Positions 25,122-37,029 of a DNA stretch of 64,000 bases are shown one piece after another. A program made the translations under genes and the position numbers. The stretch's first letter is position 1; the number at the start of each line of letters is the position of its first letter. The notes under the pieces are model-generated. The model did no database searches. It was not told the DNA's origin and saw only the letters and a program-made list of their open reading frames with translations. This DNA is from Albula goreensis (taxonomy: Eukaryota > Chordata > Actinopteri > Albuliformes > Albulidae): the NCBI GenBank assembly GCA_022829145.1, contig CM040763.1, positions 5,638,641-5,702,640 on the forward strand, read 5' to 3'.

Positions 25122-27179
25122 CTTTCGGCCCTTGTTCATACAAACTGGGTCAGACCAACCTTGAGCAGTACTGCCCAGGTTATCAGGCTAAAATGGAGGA
25201 AGACTCAGGATGCCCATCTCTTGTATGTGCCTCTCTCATCCTGGGCCAGGATTGGCTGAGCATGACATGCAGAGCACCCCTGGAGACCTCCCATATGCAT
25301 GCCATTTCCAGCCTAGCAGCATCCATGTTTAAAATAGAAATCACTGGCCGTACAGTTTAACCTATTTATACAGACACCGAAAATACTTTACATGAATTCC
25401 ATACTGTTAATTTTAAGAGAGACTATTTTCAGTTGGTCAAACTGAATTCTTCTTTCATATGATTGTACGTTTCGATTGCTAACATATTGCACTAAAAATT
25501 CTCAGGGATCTAGAATTGATGATTGATTTCACATTTTCCTTGCATCTAAGTTTCTCACACATTTGACTGAGGTCTGTTACACAGGAGACATAATCTATCC
25601 AGCTCTGTGAAATTTTCCAGTCTTCAGACAATTAATCACCAAACAAGTGAAACAATGTTTCATCACTTTTCATTAATCATTCACATCCAGTAAAAATAAA
25701 CTGATTTCTAGCAAGCACAGCCCACCACCTTAATTGAATACATCTGATACTCTCTTTATTTTGTGCTGACCCAAGTTGTAAATGGCAAAGAACACTGACA
25801 AAAATACTGACACTGGCATAATATATGTTGTGAATGAAAAAGTCATCCGATTAGACTCTTTCCTTACAAAGAACCTACATATTTTATATGCTAGGGGACT
25901 ATTCTCGCTTCAAAGAACATGACTTGAAATGAGCAGGTACCAGAAAATGAGCAAGCCATGTATCTGCACTTTCACATATAAAGGATTTATAAGTCAAACA
26001 TGACTGGCAGAAATATGTATCTGCATTATGCATTGCTTTTATTAATATTGATTTCAACCAATGGTTAATTTTATTTTAGCACTTAGCCAAGACGTTTCCT
26101 TTTAATTTCACATTCAACAAATGTGCTCCTGAGAGTACAATGAAATAGCAAGCATAACCTTAGTGTTTGCAAAATGGCGGTAACGCTGTACTTGGATGAT
26201 TGTAACCCCCACTTCAAAGAGATTCATTCTGCTTGTTGATTCAAATGAGACATGACTCATTCTTTTTTTTAATTAGTGTAATAACTGCCACCTTAAAGAA
26301 GGCTATTAAGGGAGTATGTCTCATAAAAAAAAAAAACCATCTGAATGATGGAGTCAAAAATCCCGCAAATGTTATTCATGATTTTACGGGTTCTTCAGTA
26401 TTTCCATTCCCCCGTCTCAACCAGAAGAGAAGTTTCCTGATTTTAACTGTTACTGTCTAATCATGCAGCTGCCAGTTTCATAGCTTTCCACTGTCTGTTA
26501 CACACAATCCAGTTTAAAAACCATGCTTATGGAAATGGCCTGGAGTATATTTGGCGAACCCAGAAGGTCCCACTTCAGTTCTTGTCAAAATAATAATAGG
26601 CGGCAAAGCACAAGGCTTGCTGGGAAACATGTTGTCGCGTAAAGTTCTCAGACTCACAGCAGGGGGTACTGCAACACTGCAAAGGGGAAACCAAAGCCTT
26701 GCACTGACGAGACTGAAACTTAAACATCATTCACACAACTGGATGAGATCATTTATACGCATTCATCTACATACTCTCCTCTCATATTTTTGTAGTTTCA
26801 CATCAGAATGCACAAAAAAAACACACAGATGTTAAGGCTAAAAAGCTAAATGTAGCTGACCCTGATTTTATTGTGTGCCATGCTCATTAAGGGCCAAATT
26901 GAGACGTGCAGTTAATTGATTTATCCGCGTAACTTATCATTGCGTGAATGGGAGACTTACACAGAAAATGCACTTCAGCGCAGGTCTGAATTCGGCACTA
27001 AATGCAGGTGAGCCAGTTCAGTCAATGTGTACAGGTCTTCATTGCGAGTGATTGTGGTTCAACTCTCCACAAATGCTTAGCGAGGCTGGCCTTGTTGTCT
27101 TCCTGACTCATCCCTGTCCACGATCATCCTCCCACACACCCTTACTCAAGAGCCACACAAATCCACAACCCTCCACCAC

Positions 27180-27790
27180 TCACATTGAGTAGAGACGGAT
27201 CTCCACATGCCACTTCTGCTGAGAGACAGATCTCAGCTCTACCCAACGCCCACTCAGTTTGGGAGACAAGGCACCACTCTTCTGTACTTCCACTCAATAC
27301 TGAGACAACTCTCCAGTCTGCTCCACTCTAATTCAACACGTGGAACCTAATGGTCTCCTCCAGGGAAACTCAACTCTGACATTACTCAGAGAAATACACA
27401 TGAAGCAGAAACAGTGGTGACGTACGAGTTCAGAGAACTAGTTGGAAAAGTGACACCCCCTCATTAGCTTACTAACTCGACAAATACTATACAGAAACAT
27501 GCCTCATAGCTCATTAGTGAGAGTAAGGAAATGGCCTTTTACTGCCAAAGTACAGTTGCACCAATCTATCAATATTCAGATTCTGTCCATTGTGCCACAT
27601 CATTTTCAAACAGGATGTTGATATATAGCTGAAATATGTCAGTATGACTCAAACAGGCCTAACAGCTCTTCTGTACTTCCACTCAATAAAGATGGACTGA
27701 CAAACTCCACTTCTACTCGCGAGACAGATCTCCTCTCTAATCTGCGGCCACTCCTCATCCTTACAGATCTCCGTTTCCCACCAGTCAAAC
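27180..27790. repeat. Two diverged copies of an about 120-bp segment
   Basis: CTCTTCTGTACTTCCACTCA followed by ATA occurs near 27277 and 27666, and GAGACAGATCTC near 27225 and 27721. The order of the two words differs between the copies, suggesting a longer, scrambled tandem array. Sequence between 27310 and 27640 is unique. Confidence 0.45.
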
Positions 27791-27993
27791 CCAACAGAAA
27801 CAGATCGCCATACTGCATCACCCCAAAGAGAGGCCGTAGACTGTAATCCCCCCAACGCCCCCAGCCCCCACCCCCCCACTGCACTCGAGGCAGTTTTTAA
27901 TGCGTTTTGTGACCACTGCACAGTCTCATTTATTTCCTGGGCTTCTCCTACCAAGGTCTGGTATTTATTCCTTTTAGTGCACCAGCAACAGGG

Positions 27994-28030
27994 GAAAGTT
28001 CATTTCCTTGGAGGAAGGAAATGAACTTTC
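27994..28030. repeat. Perfect 16-bp hairpin with 5-base loop
   Basis: GAAAGTTCATTTCCTT (27994-28009), loop GGAGG, then its exact reverse complement (28015-28030). There is no U-run after it and no transposon context. The perfect match implies a recent origin or a maintained structure. Confidence 0.9.
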
Positions 28031-28429
28031 ATTGGTGTCCAGAGGTCGGCCGTCCATCCCACGCGGTGTCATTTGTCAGAAAGCTGCAGGAATCTCTCTA
28101 TGATTCCGCGAATCGAGTCATGGCGCGTGGGGCCGGGCCTTTAGATTTAAAGCCATTTAATTTACTTCTCTAAAAAACACACAACTACAGCGTGGAGTTT
28201 AAAGATTGCGTCACAGCGCTTAGGGACGTCAAAATTACTCAAATGACATAACTTCACAAAAGCTTAAAGGAGATGCCATATGTCTGTGACTATTATTTCA
28301 ATTATTCAATTATTTATCATAACCCCAGACTGCAACTGATCTGCAGGTAGGCAGGCAAAATTACACTGTGTAAAAGTAAGGCAGTAAAAATATCAAAAAC
28401 ACAGGTAATGACAAACAGCACTCATACCT

Positions 28430-28600
28430 ACAAGAGCAGTGAAAATAAAATGGCAGATCCGGTCTGCAGAGTAATTAAAGTGCAGGAGTGCTACAGTCAG
28501 TTCAGCAGGTTGATGGCTGTGGGAATAGCTGAGAAGTGCTTGCTTGAGTTGATTTTCAACCTTGACACACTAAAAAAAGTTAGAGAGGTGAATTCTTGGT
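28430..28600. repeat. Possible relic of a dispersed teleost repeat
   Basis: 'TTCAGCAGGTTGATGGCTGT' then GGGAATAGCTGAGAAG resembles a phrase I associate with a recurrent teleost repeat ('ttcagcagcctgatggcagtgggaataaa'). Class and borders cannot be determined. Confidence 0.25.
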
Positions 28601-28609
28601 GAAGGGTAT

Positions 28610-31600
28610 GGTTACATGCTGTTTTTATTTGCGCACAGCAAGCCAGGCAAAATGAAAGAATTCTTGAATCACCTTGGAATACCCTCTATTTGGCCACACT
28701 ACTTTAATCTAATCAGTCTCCCCATAGCCATAAATTTAGATAGAAGAAAAATTGCATTTAATATGAATAGCATGTTATGACAACTGTTTTGACTTGATAA
28801 AATGAATTATTGTCTTTTGATTTACAGAAAATTGTGACTAATTTAAGGATACTTTAAATTTGAATGAAAAGATTGGGTATTCCAATATTGCCTTTGTGCT
28901 CAGTTTTGAACATTTCAATCAGAGCAGCATGAAATCTTTGGATGTTTTTTTTTAACAAACATTGTGTTGCAAAGTATTTCTGTAATGAGGATATACTTTG
29001 GGGTTGTGCAACTGCAGGTCCAGAAGGACTGCAGCATCTGCAAGCATCTTCACCAACCATTTGCCTGCCTGACTCTGCTCCAGTTTCAACCTGGTGAACT
29101 GATTTAGTGAGTGGTTGAAGCAAATACCTGTAGACACTGCAACCCTCAGAACCTGGAGTTAAATAGCACTGATATACAGCTTTTAAAGTAGACCAGATCT
29201 CTGATATTATCCCTTTTCAGAAAACAGATGCAGTAAAAAAAAAATTATACTTTCACTGTGGAGAATCTATTCTCTGAATTGAACTGTTTCCAAAAAAACA
29301 GGTGGTTGCAACCTAGGAGACATTCGACTGTATGACAAGTCAATTGCCAACAGATGAAATTCATTTTCAGGTTTCAACCTCCCATTCCCATTCAGGAATT
29401 GGAATCGACCAAATAAAATGAAAACCGTGCCTCTCACAGAATGGCAAATGAAAAAGGGGCTGTCACCTACATGCACTCAAAGACCCAAAATCATCCATGC
29501 TATGATAAATATTACCTTACTGCGCCTCACAAAAAAACATTCCTTATTCAGCAGCCCCAAATAAGACCCAGAATTCAATCAAATATGCTTTGTTTCATTA
29601 GGAGCATGTACAATTCTATTTTAGAACAAAAAGGGGATCATTTTAAACCACATGTTTGCTTATCCCCAACAAAATACAGCATACTCAAAGAAAAATATGT
29701 GGCAATTTAAATGTTGTAATTAAGGTTTAATTACAATTGTGACATTTTTCCATACGCCCTCAAAGAGACTAAGTACATTTGACTTATTCCAGCCTGTCAT
29801 TTTCAAGAGTACAGGAAGGTATGTTTCGCTCCAACATGGAGTGCAGTGAGAAAGCATGCTAGTCCGGTTCTCTGTCCCGCTGGTGGGGATTCCGTCCCAT
29901 TGCATCCATAATTAACACCCTCCTCATGAAGCAGGACACTGTAGATTAAGGGTTCAAGGTTGCATGACAGAAACATGCAAAAGCTGTTAAACACTGCAGA
30001 TCACATTCGCTAAATTAACAACCAGGAGGAGAGGTAGAGCTTATTCTTTCCTGACCGTTTCACATCTGTTAGCCTAACCAACCATTTTCCATACATTTAC
30101 GCCAAGCATGTTTCAATGGAATATTAATACTGACTAAACATAAAGGTTTATTGTTTGCATATTATGAAAAACATAAGCATTTGTTTTCAAAACAATGAGA
30201 GACACAAAGATGTTTCTCATTCAAACACTTTAAATTGTAAACAGTTTTAAAGTTTAAACACTAATGGAAATGCATATAGCCATGTTTTGCATGTACTGTA
30301 AGTGCAGAGAAGCAGGGAAGCATAGGTTAAAGGGAGCAGGGCAGAATGCATGAAATGAAACTTGGCCAGAAGAATATGGTCAATTCCTTCAAAAGAAAAG
30401 CACTCCAGTGCAAGAAACAGCGGGACCTGCATGCATAATTTAATGGCATTACAGCGCTGAAAACAAACGTGTTGGCCAGCTGGAATGTCTCATTGACCTG
30501 CTATTTCACACACTGCACATCTGTTCTCCCTAGTATAAAAATAAAACTAGATGAATGCATAACCGCTAAAAGACAGACAGGTGCATTAGGCAAGATAGAT
30601 TGATGGATCATTTTTGCACTTAAGCAAAGGAAATTTTCACTGAAAAATGACTGGATTAAAAAAAACGACAAGTGAGTTTGAATAGATTTTTACAAGATTT
30701 GATGATATTAATGGATAAAAATGCTTAAAGTTTTCCTATTTTTACAGAACAAACACAGATAAATTTCACGATTTTTTGTAATACATAAAACCATCAAATG
30801 ATGAGCCTTGACAACAGCTCTGTCAAGTTGCAAATACATAATGATATCCACAATATAACTACATAATCCCAAAAAACAACATCTATTACAACTCTATAAC
30901 TAGTGAATAACTAGATGGAGGATATTCAAATATAATTAACCAAGAAATAAAGTGATACCAATGAGTTAATTATTTTGAACAGATAGTGTGAAAATATTAT
31001 AGCAGCAATAGTGTTAACTGTCAGACCCAAAACCTTCTAGTGCTGAGAGTGTGACCAGTGTCCAGTGACCATTCTGGTGGAAGGATAATGCAACCTTAAG
31101 CTTGCAATAATAATTGTTATTGCAAACTTGTTATTGTAATATTTATATTTCTTGGGATTCAAAATATCTCTATATATACATTTTGATTAGAGCCCTTTCA
31201 AGAAGAATATAAGTTTAAAACTCACATAAGCCCATATACTTTTTTGTTGGTGGAAGCCAGCAGTGAAATTAGGCCTAGGCCTCGCAGTGCTCGTGGCTGC
31301 TCTGCGACCCTACATTAACACTCTCTCCAACCGCGCTCTGAGTGACAACGGCCCGGTCCGCATTGTTTTTCTGAGTCCCCTCCAGCAGTCATTCATCACT
31401 CTGACAGGAAGTACATCACGCTGGGATGTCAACTGAGGGAACCATCTGCCATGGAAACAGGGGTCCTGTCCAGCACCGTCACGATGATACAAGACGGCCG
31501 GACCCAAACGCCCCCGACCAGGAATAAAGATGACTCAGATTCTCCCCTCACTTTGACCTAGTCAGACTGATTGTTTTTTTATTTATTCTTTTTATTTTAA

Positions 31601-32470
31601 ATTTTATTTCCACCTTTATGTAACCAGGTAGGTCAGCTGAAAGGTCATCTCATATTTAAAGAGGCAACCTGGGGAATCAAAATAGGCAGGCAATGCAAGG
31701 GATCATGCAGCCAGTCTGATTTTGAGGGTTGATTAGATGTAGCCAGATGTAGAAAACCAGTTTCTCTTGGAAATTGACCAGGACACTGGGATTAACGCCC
31801 CTTGCTATTTCCAAAACTGCTCGTCAGTAACCATAGCAAGTCAGGACCTCTGTTTAATTTCTCCTCTGAAGGACTGATTATACTTGCTAAATGCTAGTAG
31901 ACGCTCGCTGCATTAGCATGTGTGGCATAAGACCTGGGTATAAAACCCTGCAGAATGTAATCAGGGCAGCAAACAGAGGAGGGACTGCAGCATAAAGCTA
32001 GTCACACACCTGCATGGGCCTCACGATCAAGGCCCTCCTGGATTCAAACATCATTACGGCGCAGCCTCAGACAAAAATGAAATTATTATGCTCTTCAGGA
32101 ACGAACTCAAGGACGCCATCGTGATGTTCTCTAATTGAACCCAAGGGGAGGTCACCACACTTTAACCACTCTCCTGTAGTTGCTGATTGGAGGATTGGTC
32201 TCTGGTTTTAAGATTCAAGTGAGCGAGGTGTGCAGGCTGTTAAGAGACGGGGAATTGCAGTGACTGGAGTTCTCAAGTCGCCCCCGGGTTTTTCTCAAAA
32301 CGTCAAATGGATGAGATAGTGCTCAGTGAAGAGGGGTCCCCAAGAACACAAACTGCACATACCGCCTGTCCGTGAAAACGACGTGAAAATACACGTCGTT
32401 CATCGATTAATCCCTCCCTTTGTTTGCGGCCGTCCTCGTTTATAGAAATCGGAGATCAACCCCGCAGTAC
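28610..32470. other. Unique intronic sequence with no recognised element
   Basis: AT-rich throughout, except a CpG-containing patch at about 31260-31515. No minisatellite, transposon tail or domain-bearing frame was seen. Short frames (60-89 codons) are not credible genes. Confidence 0.45.
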
Positions 32471-32475
32471 CTTAC

Positions 32476-32532
32476 CTGCTGACTCAAATACTTCCGTTTC
32501 TCAGTCTCCAGCTGCGTGATGGTCTGCATCGT
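32476..32532 (-). other. Candidate 57-nt coiled-coil-like exon (or chance frame)
   Basis: On the minus strand the frame reads TMQTITQLETEKRKYLSQQ and ends exactly at a consensus donor, CAG|GTAAGG. A possible acceptor lies just upstream (pyrimidine-containing run then CGAG at 32533), giving a 57-nt exon with phase 0 at both ends. The frame stays open back to 32583, adding SVELGGLRH. Composition (E, K, Q, T, L) is coiled-coil-like. I do not recognise the protein. A nested gene, an alternative kcnip exon or coincidence are all possible. Confidence 0.25.
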
Positions 32533-34735
32533 CTCGACAGAAGTGTGACGCAACCCCCCCAGCTCCACTGAGTCACTCCAGCCTCAGCGTCAAACCATCC
32601 ATACACTTGCTGATCAGTTACTGTCAGCGCACATGTACGGACTGCTTCACACATTAATGCTGCTTAGTATTTATCAGATTTAAACTGCAAGAGCAATACA
32701 AAAAAGAGCTTTACATGTCTTCATCAGAATTTTTGATTAAAACTAATTTTGTAGAACTTAAAAATGCGTATGTATCTTTGTATAACTTAATACTGCATAT
32801 ATATCTCAAATATATGCTTGGACTGTGTCCAATGACGAATTGAAATGTTTGAGTATTAAATGAAATAACACCAACAGCAATACAAGGAAATATAAACAAG
32901 TTACTGATACTGCAGTGATACTGCAGTAATGTATTTCAATGCGTTAATCATTCAAAGTGTAAATTGCTCTTAAGTGTTAATTACCAAAGCTGTTGTGCAT
33001 TGCATTGTGTTAATATTTACAAATTGCAGCAATAATTTCAGGTTATAAAAAGCCACAAGGGGAAATTGAACACATTTTGTGTGATTAACACCCCTTAAAT
33101 TGTCTTTTGGTTTTTTTCCTCCTATTGCGCTTTGAGAAAAAAACAAACGACTAAGAAGTAACCCTTACCACAAATACAGCAGTCTATTGAAATGGATTTG
33201 TTGTCAAATTGATACTGTGTGTATTCTGAAAGGCTGTTTGACTTTTGGGTTACTTTGCTAGCCTCAACCTGTTTGCTTCTGCTTTTGTATCCGTTATTCA
33301 AGAGGATTTGACAGTCACCCAAAAAGTTTTGACCAAATTTAATGACACTTGCATGTCTATAAACACTTAAATCAAATGCATAAGCTTTCCTGACTGAAAT
33401 ATAGCATATATATGAACACTTCCAAGGGTTTATTATGCAATGTAGGGAAACGACTATCCTCACTGCAAGGTCAATACCTCTAGTCTATTATAACCATTGA
33501 AAAAACAGCAAAGCTTAGCAGAGTTATAAACCCACCCACTTTTAAGTGCATAGCCATTATTGTAAGGTTGTAAGGTGTATCAGATGCATTCTGGGTTTCA
33601 TAAACCAACTTCTGAAAACCAAGCAAATGTGGAGGCCACCATGTCCCTGGTGTGGTGTTCACTGCCTAGGTAAGTGCTGTTCCCTGGCAAGTAAGTGGAG
33701 AGCGTCCCGAGATCTCCCAAGATCTGACTGTCTGGGTTCATATAGTATCCCAGGAGCACCTGAAATTGAGTTTGTTAAAACAAAAGTTTGAGAGAAGTAT
33801 TTTCAGACAAGCCCTCATTCGAATACCTCTGTCCATCCAATCCAGTTTTCTCCGCAGGTACTACATTGCGACATACCTTATCTCCCATCACACACCCTGC
33901 TTCCGGCATCCCTCCTCCTCCCCATCTCCACCTTCATGTCTACTACCATTCTTCTGTATTTCTCTTTCTCTTCTAGTGGTCCAGTGGGGGGTTCACCTCG
34001 CTCAAAAATTGTGAGGTATGATGCTGTCCCTTTGACACCAATCCCAAGATCAAATGTCTGTACCTTTATACAACTTGCCAAATCACAATAAACTGTTAAG
34101 GACATTCATATTGTCTGAAACTTCATTCTACTGAATGAGTTGTCTCATTGTTCAAGACAATTCCTCCATTACCCATGAACATAAAAATAATACAACCATA
34201 AACCCCATTACAAGAGCAGGACTGAAGGCAGCTGTCTTCACTAAAATTTGCAAATTGCCATGAATAAGAGTTAGTAAATTTGGTCTCAAAAATGTAACGC
34301 AATTAGATGGCACCAGGACAAACATATGGGTTTACTGGACCAAGCTCAACAGCATAATTAACTTATCATTTTATATTCTAGAATTCCTAAAACAGTCCTA
34401 CAGCTAAAACTATAAATATTAACACAATAAAACAAGTCCAGAGGACATGAAACAAGTATATAAATAAAATGGCCGCAGTAATACTAGTCCAAAGGTGCTT
34501 AAGAGCCTGAAATACGTCTTAAGGCAACTCAAGGGTCAGCAGTGTCAGGCCAGTGGTGTCGGTTACAGATTCCTAAGCCTCGAAACCACAAGGATGCATT
34601 AGTTGAATGAGCTGCAGAGGGCAGTCACCTTGACACAGTAGGTTCCCATCTAAATGGCGGGGAAAGACGTCACAGCTACGTATCCATTCCTGGAAGACCA
34701 GAGTTTTGGCAGGTGAATGTAGCACATAAGGCATC

Positions 34736-34756
34736 AAAAAAAAAAAAAAAAAAAAA
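34736..34756. repeat. Poly(A) tract
   Basis: About 21 A with no recognisable retroposon body upstream. Confidence 0.9.
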
Positions 34757-35495
34757 CAGGGTTACTCATCCTTGTCCATTTGTCAGGGTGAATTGTGGGT
34801 GGCACACTCTAAGACAGAGGCTTGCAGCTGTTTCTAGTTTAAGCGCAGCCAACCTAAACATACATTTAAGGTACCACAGTTTGTCCTACATAATCATAGA
34901 ACTAATAACCCAGCCTATCCACTGTTGCAGTCACCAGTGTCGGTGAGCTGCACTTCGAACCTCCAGCCTCCTTTTATCCAGAGTTAATATTCTGTCGACA
35001 AGGTTCCTGATCCAATTTGCAAGTACAATAAATTTTCCCACAAAAAGTCGTCCCTGCTTCATTTATTATTAAATAGTGTGTGTTCAGCATTATTAGCTTT
35101 TATAGTTCCTATTTTCAACCTGGCAAATTTATAATTCCCTGTTTCAATAGGGTGTGTAATATCCTAAGATGTAAATGCCGTGGCAGATGTGAAATCAACA
35201 CCTGCATAGCTATTGATCTTGACAGAAAGCCTGACCAATGCAAACAGCTCCTTTATCTATAATCAAACCTAGCCAGCTAACATTAAAAGGGGCAGATGCC
35301 TTTTCCGCTCTCTGAAATGGATGATAAACTTTTATGATGAACTGATAAGAAAGCATCACATGTTAGTGGTGCAATGCCCTCCCTCTCTTTTTGTGGGGAC
35401 ATTGAAAAGGACATCAGTGTCCTTCTAATGTTACATTATTGTTACAGATATGCCAGATACATGCCCCTCTTCCATAACCATTACAGTTCAGTGTG

Positions 35496-35522
<27 letters not shown>
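35496..35522. repeat. (CA)n microsatellite
   Basis: About 13 CA units. Confidence 0.95.
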
Positions 35523-35526
<4 letters not shown>

Positions 35527-36967
35527 GACCTATTATGGGATGTAGCCAACTCACATCCAACACCCATCATATTACCTAACCGAGGACGGATCAAAGGTGA
35601 TTCACATATCAAACACACAGGTAGGAGGCGTGTGTTCTATACCTCATACTTCCGCAAACCACCCTATGAGAATCTGAACAATGAATAAGTTGGCGCGTCC
35701 TTGGCGTGGCAATTTCTGCCATAGTAGATGATGCTCCCAGATGGTAAGGCATGATTGTCTAGCGCAACTGAGACTACTTACACCGAAGCTGTGCTGTTAA
35801 ATTTATGCCTTCCCTCGATGTTCTATTAATTTTCATTTCCAGCTTTTTTAACAAAGTACCAAAACTCATACTATCAAAGTGACAGTTGAATTGAGATGGT
35901 CAACAGGCATTAAATCAACAGCTGGAAATAAAATCTATTAATATGGAGGGACCCGTTTATGGGACACCTGGCAAGTCTCTGTAAAACACTCTCAGACACT
36001 CTCAAACACTCTGAAGAGTTGTTTCCAACAATATTCATTTGTAAAACAGGTGCTTGGCAATGCAGTGTTTGAAATCTGTTTTTCACGGTATTATGAACAC
36101 GTATTGAATTTAAAGTTTAGTGTTCTTTCCAATATATCATTTTTTTCTAGAGAAACTAGTCTCCTGGCACTTTTCCATTTCATCCAAAAGTATTAGAGAA
36201 AATGAAAAAAAAAAAAAAAATCAGTTCACCTTCAAAGTTCTCCTTAACCTGCACTGCACTAGTGTGTATTTTACTTTGTATGATTACGCTATTGTTCAAT
36301 TTCCTCAACAAATTTCATAAAGTTCCAGCAATTATGAAGTAAATTTATTTTCCTCCCTCAAAAAAAATAATATCGCAGTAGCCTTGTGTTCAGGTATTGA
36401 AACTCACGTAATTCAATTAAAAGGGATTCAGCTATAATTGATTGAAATCTGCTGCACTGCAACCATCATCAGCAGAAAGCCCCAAAAAAGTCATTAAAAG
36501 AGAGCTGTCATGAGTCCAGAATCCATGGACTATCTGGTCTGGGGTTTTTGCACATTTTCAAGTTTTTATCATCTGCTAGAGAAAAACTCCACACAGTCGT
36601 TAACACGACAGAATGAAAAGTGCAACAGTGGCGATAAAAGCTTTTTTTTTTTTATTTTATTTTCTCCCTTTCGTTTTACATCCTGGCGACTGGGTTTAGA
36701 TTAGATGCATTCTTAATTTGCCTCTAACAGCAACTTTTGCAAGCAGCAGTAGCTTCCTTGCTTGCGTTTCGTGTTTCTTTTCCCTGCAATACAGTTACAG
36801 GCCAAGCCCGTTCCCTGTTGGATATGTGTACCCAGACTGCTCAGTCCCCTGCGCCGCTATCCTTAGGGACCCCTGCACCTCCGTACCCCCCATCAGACCT
36901 CTCTCCCTCAACAGAACAGCGGATGATACTGACGAATACAAACCCGATGGGAGCTGTCATTTGCACC

Positions 36968-37015
36968 CATAAATACCAACTCGAGAATAAGTTTATTCTC
37001 GAGTTGGCATTTATG
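36968..37015. repeat. 48-bp near-perfect palindrome (23-bp arms, 2-base centre)
   Basis: CAACTCGAGAATAA (36977-36990), GT, then the exact reverse complement (36993-37006). Pairing continues outwards for nine more bases with a single mismatch (CATAAATAC against GCATTTATG). The centre contains two XhoI-like CTCGAG words. The loop is too short for a microRNA precursor. Confidence 0.95.
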
Positions 37016-37029
37016 TGGAGAGGTGGGGA

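Noticed and set aside
33540-34020. Plus-strand TAG|GTAAGT donor at 33669 and TTCTCTTCTAG acceptor at 33976 with a nearby GAG|GTATGA
   Set aside because: Isolated splice-like words with no coherent frame; such words are expected by chance at this length.
36968-37015. MicroRNA precursor
   Set aside because: The loop is only two bases, too small for a processed hairpin.
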